Assembly: GCF_026262505.1 (NCBI RefSeq)
Contig: NC_067203.1
Span: 7,998,001-8,062,000 of the forward strand
Source: Trichomonas vaginalis G3
Taxonomy: Eukaryota > Parabasalia > Trichomonadida > Trichomonadidae
DNA: 64,000 nucleotides
Direction: 5' to 3'
How positions within the stretch are numbered: the first letter of the stretch is position 1; each line of letters opens with the position of its first letter. Under the pieces are notes generated by a model that saw nothing but the letters and a program-made list of their open reading frames with translations, did not search any database and was not told the origin of the DNA. Positions 59,365 to 64,000 of this stretch are shown piece after piece. Made by a program: the position numbers and the translations under genes.

Positions 59365-59408
59365 GGGCTAGAGGGCGCAACGCGCCTGGAAGCCCCACTT
59401 ACCTGACC
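59365..59408 (-). repeat. right terminal inverted repeat of the composite Maverick
   Basis: Identical in reverse complement to 5918-5961, including the GGCGC/GCGCC inner stem. Followed by the target duplication TTATCT at 59409-59414. Confidence 0.9.
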
Positions 59409-59597
59409 TTATCTGATTGAAAATCACCAATCTAGACTTCGGATTTCAAATTGATTCGTATCAGATTTTATTTCTCATTTTCACACAAAAGAGGTCTTAT
59501 TAAATGATAAAATAAGCAAAACAACAAAGTGATTATTTATTAGTATTTATATTATTTGTTAGAATCAAAGTAAAAGATATAAATAATTAACATACAA

Positions 59598-60824
59598 CTA
59601 AAATCTTAGAGAATCTTTGGGGAATTCTTTCCCATCGAGATAAGGCTTTAAATACCTAATTGACTTCATGATTTTGTCTATTTCAGCATTATAACTGGAG
59701 CCACCCCACCACATTGAATAAGAAATTGAAGGATTTTTGATTGAAATGACATGAACTCCACAAGAATAAAGAGCTCCCATGCACGACAAATCATTGTAGG
59801 CACCTAATATTTCAACAACAACGCATCCTTTCTTTAAACATACACATCTAAACAAGTGAGAGCCATTTCCTGAGATCATAAGTTTTATTGCTGCCCAGAT
59901 TTTGCCACATTCAATTAAACTTTGCCTATCCTGTAAGCATTCCCAATTATATTCAGGAAAGCTTGATTTTGCTGTACTCACCATTTGGTCAAAGTTTATA
60001 ATCTTTCTTGTTGCTTGTCTTTGGTAGAAAGCATACTTTGTTTGATTTATTTGTGAGAGATTTAAGTGCTTATGCACAAAATCTCGAATTAATTGAATAG
60101 GATATCCAATATAGTCTGCATTGACTAATGGTCTATAAGGGAAATAAACCGAGTTGCAATGTATTAACTCATACTTTTTCATCCTAAATATCCGATTTTC
60201 TTTTGGTACCCCTAAGAAATCAAGCATTTCATGAGCAATTGGAATATTTGGAATGTTTAAGATTTTATGTGTCAAAATCACATCAATAGGAAGTAATAAT
60301 AAAGGTCCCATATAGTCTAGAATCCAATGTCCATATCTATCTGAGTCTCTCCCAACGGCAATTGCTTTATCATATGATGCTATAACTTTTCCTTCTCCTG
60401 GTTTCTTTGTAGCAACAAACCAATCATTTTCATCGGGAATGATAAAATAATCGTTAGTAACAATTGCCGAAGCATGATTTATATATACATTACGCAGCAA
60501 CGCCATTGTACAATTAAAAATATCGAAGTAGTGTGGTAAAATTAGTGGTTGATTGGGGTAGTTTTCTTCTTTACTTTCCCAAGCGCCATTTTTCGTGAGT
60601 TGGGCACCTCCATAGTCATTTTTATGTATAATAATAGACTCTGAGATAATGAACTGACTTGGAATATATCTGATTAGCTTTGTATTCTTAATTTCATTAA
60701 GATAAGGATACCTCACCATTTGGTTAAGTGACATTTGTAAGAAAAAATCACTTCCTTTATTCATGAAGTAGCATACTAAGATGAAAATAACTTCTTGTAT
60801 CATTAATAAACGCTGAGCGCTCAT
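59598..60824 (-). CDS. GT61/DUF563 glycosyltransferase, 408 aa
   Basis: A hydrophobic N-terminal segment (LLMIQEVIFILVCYF, about 6-20) could be a signal anchor. Family landmarks: RYGHWILDYMGPLLLLP (about 163-179), YAFYQRQATRKI (264-275) and ISGNGSHLFRCVCLKKGC (317-334), the conserved core of DUF563. Such enzymes add sugars such as xylose or N-acetylglucosamine to glycans in the secretory pathway; the donor here is unknown. Whole host gene, transcribed toward the Maverick. Confidence 0.85.
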   Translation of the reverse strand: MSAQRLLMIQEVIFILVCYFMNKGSDFFLQMSLNQMVRYPYLNEIKNTKLIRYIPSQFIISESIIIHKNDYGGAQLTKNGAWESKEENYPNQPLILPHYFDIFNCTMALLRNVYINHASAIVTNDYFIIPDENDWFVATKKPGEGKVIASYDKAIAVGRDSDRYGHWILDYMGPLLLLPIDVILTHKILNIPNIPIAHEMLDFLGVPKENRIFRMKKYELIHCNSVYFPYRPLVNADYIGYPIQLIRDFVHKHLNLSQINQTKYAFYQRQATRKIINFDQMVSTAKSSFPEYNWECLQDRQSLIECGKIWAAIKLMISGNGSHLFRCVCLKKGCVVVEILGAYNDLSCMGALYSCGVHVISIKNPSISYSMWWGGSSYNAEIDKIMKSIRYLKPYLDGKEFPKDSLRF

Positions 60825-60830
60825 TAATGA
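60825..60830 (-). promoter_or_regulatory. initiator TCATTA of the GT61 gene
   Basis: On the minus strand TCATTA directly abuts the ATG at 60824, matching the T. vaginalis initiator TCAYW with a very short leader. No TTTTTATC box is seen close to this host start. Confidence 0.65.
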
Positions 60831-61275
60831 AAATATAGCACTGTAAGAACTATCGTTGCTTTTGCATTCAATATGTGGAAAATGGAATTATCATATAATA
60901 TAATGGTAAAGAACATGTGTTCATTTTCGTAAACTATTCAAAAGCAAGACTATAATGAAGAATTTTCAATCAGTTATTTTTTTATTTGAGAAGAAATTTA
61001 AGTAATGAATTTAATAAATGTTTGATGTATTTTTTAGAGAAGTTTAGAGATTGAAGCCTCAATATATAAAAAATATTTATACCGTTTTCAAGTATTTAAA
61101 ATTTCAGTACTTTTTACATTCATGAAAATTATTTTATTTTGATTTATGGATGTTTTATATAAATTTATAAATGGAAGTCTCGATTTTAACAAATTATTGC
61201 AAGATTTAATGGCGCACTTACACCCATATGACATAGAATTCAATTATGTTATTTAAGGTTAGTTTTCAATTGTAA
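60831..61275. other. intergenic, no gene seen
   Basis: AT-rich sequence upstream of the GT61 gene. No open frame, repeat or RNA gene recognised. Confidence 0.5.
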
Positions 61276-62518
61276 TAAACAGAAATTCATCAAAAGTGAC
61301 AGCTCTCAATTTTTTGACATTTGTAAATTCTAAATTGAATGAGAAAAATGAAATAATACTAAGCATAATACAATATTCTAGATTTAATTATAATTAGGAA
61401 AAAGTTAGTTTTGAGAGTACTTTTCATAGGCATATAGAATGAAATCTTCTGAAAAATAATATCACATAAACTCATATTATTTTCTAATATATAACTATTT
61501 TATATAAAAATCAAATTCAATGATCTTAAAAGCGAATGATAAACCTCAAAATTTACGAATATAATGAGTGGGAATATAATGCTTATCTATCATAAAACCA
61601 TATGAAATATCAATTTTTGCTTTACGCCTAATTTTTGACGACAATTAGCAAAAAATGTTAAATGTTAACACTCAGTCCATTTGAATATGAAAAAGAAAAT
61701 TGACTTTGATTAAATGTTTTTATTTATCATGCAATTCTTCTTGCGACCAAAGATTTGAATAAAATTTCAAAAAATGATAGCTTAAAAAATAATGTACGGT
61801 AGTGTTTACTAATAGATGAATAGTATATAAATTCTATTAAAATGGATTTGATCCAAAAAAATATAAAACCAAAAATAATTGTTATAATTTAAATGAAGAA
61901 GTAATTTAAAACGATTTTATTTATGATCAAATTTTATATATTTTTTTGGATCAAATCCATTTTAATAGAATTTATATACTATTCATCTATTAGTAAACAC
62001 TACCGTATATTATTTTTTAAGCTATCTTATTTTTTGAAATTTTATTCAAATCTTTGGTCGCAAGAAGAATTGCATGATAAATAAAAACATTTAATCAAAG
62101 TCAATTTTCTTTTTCATATTCAAATGGACTGAGTGTTAACATTTAACATTTTTTGCTAATTGTCGTCAAAAATTAGGCGTAAAGCAAAAATTGATATTTC
62201 ATATGGTTTTATGATAGATAAGCATTATATTCCCACTCATTATATTCGTAAATTTTGAGGTTTATCATTCGCTTTTAAGATCATTGAATTTGATTTTTAT
62301 ATAAAATAGTTATATATTAGAAAATAATATGAGTTTATGTGATATTATTTTTCAGAAGATTTTGTGTTCTTCTTCAAAATTTTATTTTTTTATTAAAAAG
62401 AATTTTTACAAAATATACATTTACTTTAATTAATATTTAAAAACGTGCTCTATCAAAAGTTCCAAAAATTCAATATTTTAGCTTTTCTGAAGTGTCACTT
62501 TTGATGAATTTCTGTTTA
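61276..62518. repeat. 26-bp inverted repeat bracketing the fold-back
   Basis: 61276-61301 and 62493-62518 are perfect reverse complements (core AATTCATCAAAAGTGACA). They enclose the fold-back palindrome, so they may be ends of a larger non-autonomous element. No target duplication was recognised. Confidence 0.6.
61442..62362. repeat. 920-bp fold-back element (arms about 420 bp)
   Basis: The left arm (61442-about 61865) and right arm (about 61938-62362) are near-perfect reverse complements around a spacer of about 75 bp. Ends are AAATCTTCTG/CAGAAGATTT. No coding frame. A copy lacking its outermost left arm is at 50929-51775. Such long palindromes are typical of fold-back or MITE-like elements. 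Confidence 0.88.
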
Positions 62519-62763
62519 CAACACAATGATGTTCCACACCCATGGTGGGAAAATTATATTTGGAACTGAAAAAATATTCAAAGTTTGAACCAGCTGTTTA
62601 ATTTAGCAAGATTTATGCAAACACTAAATGCGTTAATTATATTCATCTTTCTTGGAAAAATAATGTAACGAATTGAAGAACAGAACGAAAAAGTGTAATT
62701 GTCAATATTATTACAATTGTATAAAAACATATTTTTAAATTATATGGCTGGTGAAATGGCGTT

Positions 62764-63875
62764 AGGGTTGTTAGATTCCCGACGATAGGTGTCTTGGAAG
62801 ATTTGCCTGGTGTCATCATAGTGTCTTTAAATCAAAAATTTTATTTTGGAGTTAGTTTTATTGATTTTTCAATAAAAAACATTTCTAAAACAAGAAAATA
62901 AAACGATAAAATATTTATATTTTATATAAGGATCTTATATATTTAAAATAAATATCATTTTATTTTTTTCATTGGTGTCAGTCAAACCATAATACACTAC
63001 TCAAAAATTCAATGTGTCTTGTGGTTTCAAAAGACACCTTCAAATTGAACGATAGCACAGACACTATTGAATTTTACCCATTTTATTTAGTTTTTACCCT
63101 TTTTATTTTTAAGAATTAATGACTGAAACAGCCGTTTTGCTATGACCTCAATCACTTTTATTTATTATTTTAAATATTATTTAATTTTATTATTTGAATA
63201 GGCCAACTTATATTTGAGAAGCTCAATTTGAGACCACTTAATACATTGAAATATCATAAATATTGAAATATTAAAAAGTGTATTTCAAAATATTGAAATT
63301 ATAAAAATTTATAATACTGAAATTGAGACAAATTAATAAATTCAATGTGTTTTTTTGAAATAGCTCTCAAATATTATTTTTTTGTTTATTTAATGATGAA
63401 TAAATATGATTGCTTTAGTCAATCATAAAAACTAATTTAAGTTTAAAATAATGAAAGGATAATTTGATCGTTTTTTAAAATACAATTATTTTTGATGATT
63501 TGCAAGAATCTTTGAAAAGAATATAATATAAGTTCTATTTTTGTAAAATTTATCCAAATCATCTATTACATAAATTACGATTAAAACGATGAAAGAACCA
63601 AAACGTGTGTTTTGTGTTTTGTTGTTGCGTTTTGGATGCGGGATCCTGTTATTTCCGAAATCGACAAAAAATTTGGAAATTTAATTTCCGAAATCGAAAT
63701 TATATTAATGTTTTTAATATTCTTATATCAAAAGGTTTAAAGTTCATTAAGAGAAAAACAATTCTTCTTCTTCAATCTATTGGCGCATTTATTTCTACAC
63801 GCCAATAAGGAAGGGAAAATTATAAGACACCATGGTGTCTTCAAAACGCTAATTTTTGATATTTTTAACAACCCT
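62764..63875. mobile_element. non-autonomous MULE-like element (1112 bp), complete
   Basis: Same element as 9784-10897 in opposite orientation. Perfect 10-bp target duplication AAATGGCGTT at 62754-62763 and 63876-63885. AGGGTTGTTA ends and repeated GGTGTCTT words near both ends. The plus-strand frame at 63605-63808 has no transposase look. Confidence 0.85.
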
Positions 63876-63921
63876 AAATGGCGTTATATTTCTGGAAATG
63901 TCATGTTTGCAATATTAGATA

Positions 63922-63924
<3 letters not shown>

Positions 63925-63961
<37 letters not shown>
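63925..63961. repeat. A37 homopolymer
   Basis: Thirty-seven A directly before a Maverick terminus. The exact length is uncertain in any assembly. Confidence 0.9.
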
Positions 63962-63964
<3 letters not shown>

Positions 63965-64000
63965 AAGTGGGGCTTCCAGGCACTTCGTGCCCTCTAGCCC
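63962..64000 (+). mobile_element. start of another Maverick (terminus only)
   Basis: GGGAAGTGGGGCTTCCAGG followed by the CACTTCGTG hairpin and CCCTCTAGCCC. The GGCAC/GTGCC inner stem equals that of the alpha terminus at 50915. The element continues beyond the window. Confidence 0.85.

Larger units (their letters stand above)
5917..59408. mobile_element. composite Maverick/Polinton locus (53.5 kb)
   Basis: The locus is bounded by identical 44-bp inverted repeats (5918-5961 and 59365-59408) and by the 6-bp direct repeat TTATCT, the hallmark target-site size of Mavericks. The left part is alpha-type and the right part gamma-type, so the present unit is a hybrid made after or during insertion. 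It holds nested elements: a MULE-like element, an inverted alpha-type Maverick piece with a duplicated repeat block, and Tvmar1. Parts seen: PolB, integrase, packaging ATPase, capsid and penton genes. It is broken overall, with many breaks, although several genes look whole. Identical termini and a perfect target duplication suggest a young insertion. Confidence 0.88.
28910..59408 (+). mobile_element. gamma-type Maverick (about 20 kb without inserts)
   Basis: It runs from a partial left terminal repeat to an intact right terminus at 59408. Parts: small basic protein, penton-like remnant, ATPase remnant, fibre-like gene, integrase, KilA-N genes, PolB (interrupted), second penton-like protein, basic protein, capsid and small genes. 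An alpha-type piece with host-like repeats (43206-52350) and Tvmar1 (56965-58268) lie inside it. Broken, more than ten breaks, mostly in 29.5-36 kb. Two different penton-like genes suggest the left portion may itself come from another element. Confidence 0.75.

Noticed and set aside
5925-59403. CAGGTA/TACCTG next to the termini as target duplication
   Set aside because: These are reverse complements and belong to the terminal repeat. The true direct repeat is TTATCT just outside.
63605-63808. Frame inside the MULE-like element as a transposase
   Set aside because: 67 residues, no zinc or DDE motif, and the matching region of the other copy shows no conserved frame.
1-64000. tRNA or rRNA genes
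   Set aside because: No cloverleaf-like GGTTCRA arm with matching acceptor, and no rRNA-like GC-rich block, was noticed by eye. A tRNAscan run was not possible.

Overview
The window looks like nuclear DNA of Trichomonas vaginalis or a very close trichomonad. It is AT-rich (my impression, not computed). It carries three Tvmar1-type mariner copies. Its host genes are short, intronless and far apart: an ankyrin-like protein, a flagellar dynein-regulatory-complex subunit and a GT61/DUF563 glycosyltransferase, two of them with a TCAYW initiator beside the start codon. Most of the window is a nested mosaic of Maverick/Polinton elements, which are very abundant in this parasite.

Layout. Positions 1-5910 are host sequence: a mariner 3' end, a 37-bp tandem repeat running into an ankyrin-like gene with an in-frame stop, a decayed full-length mariner, and an intact DRC2 gene. 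Positions 5917-59408 form one composite Maverick locus. It has identical 44-bp terminal inverted repeats and a 6-bp target duplication TTATCT (5911-5916 and 59409-59414). Inside it are: (a) an alpha-type Maverick part, 5917-28909, with Dam methylase, penton-like protein, tail-fibre-like protein cut by a MULE-like element, PolB, HNH protein, packaging ATPase, D5-like helicase and capsid remnants; (b) a gamma-type Maverick, 28910-59408, with 640-bp inverted terminal-type repeats, penton-like, ATPase, tail fibre, integrase, KilA-N proteins, PolB and major capsid protein; (c) inside the gamma PolB, an inverted second alpha-type piece (43206-50915) plus a duplicated block of host-like repeats (50929-52350); and (d) an intact 1304-bp Tvmar1 at 56965-58268. 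Positions 59415-64000 are host again: a GT61 gene, a large fold-back repeat, a MULE-like element with a perfect 10-bp target duplication, a run of 37 A, and the first bases of another Maverick terminus.

The Maverick genes serve protein-primed replication (PolB), integration (integrase), genome packaging (ATPase) and a virion (capsid, penton, fibre-like protein, small membrane-active and basic proteins). Several are whole, many are broken, so the elements are treated as fossils, probably young because paired copies are about 96-100% alike by eye.

Most interesting signals: (1) a 25-26-base double-hairpin motif at four dispersed sites, three inside coding frames, with stem pairs that covary, and a related hairpin in the element termini; (2) a TTTTTAT(C/T) box 8-20 bases before many Maverick starts, with divergent gene pairs separated by only 18 bases, and a second AAAAAGTG(A/T)CA class; (3) a bacteriophage-like tail-fibre family; (4) an unusual accessory set for Mavericks (Dam, HNH, D5-like helicase, KilA-N/T5orf172). 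All family assignments come from reading motifs by eye, without database searches.
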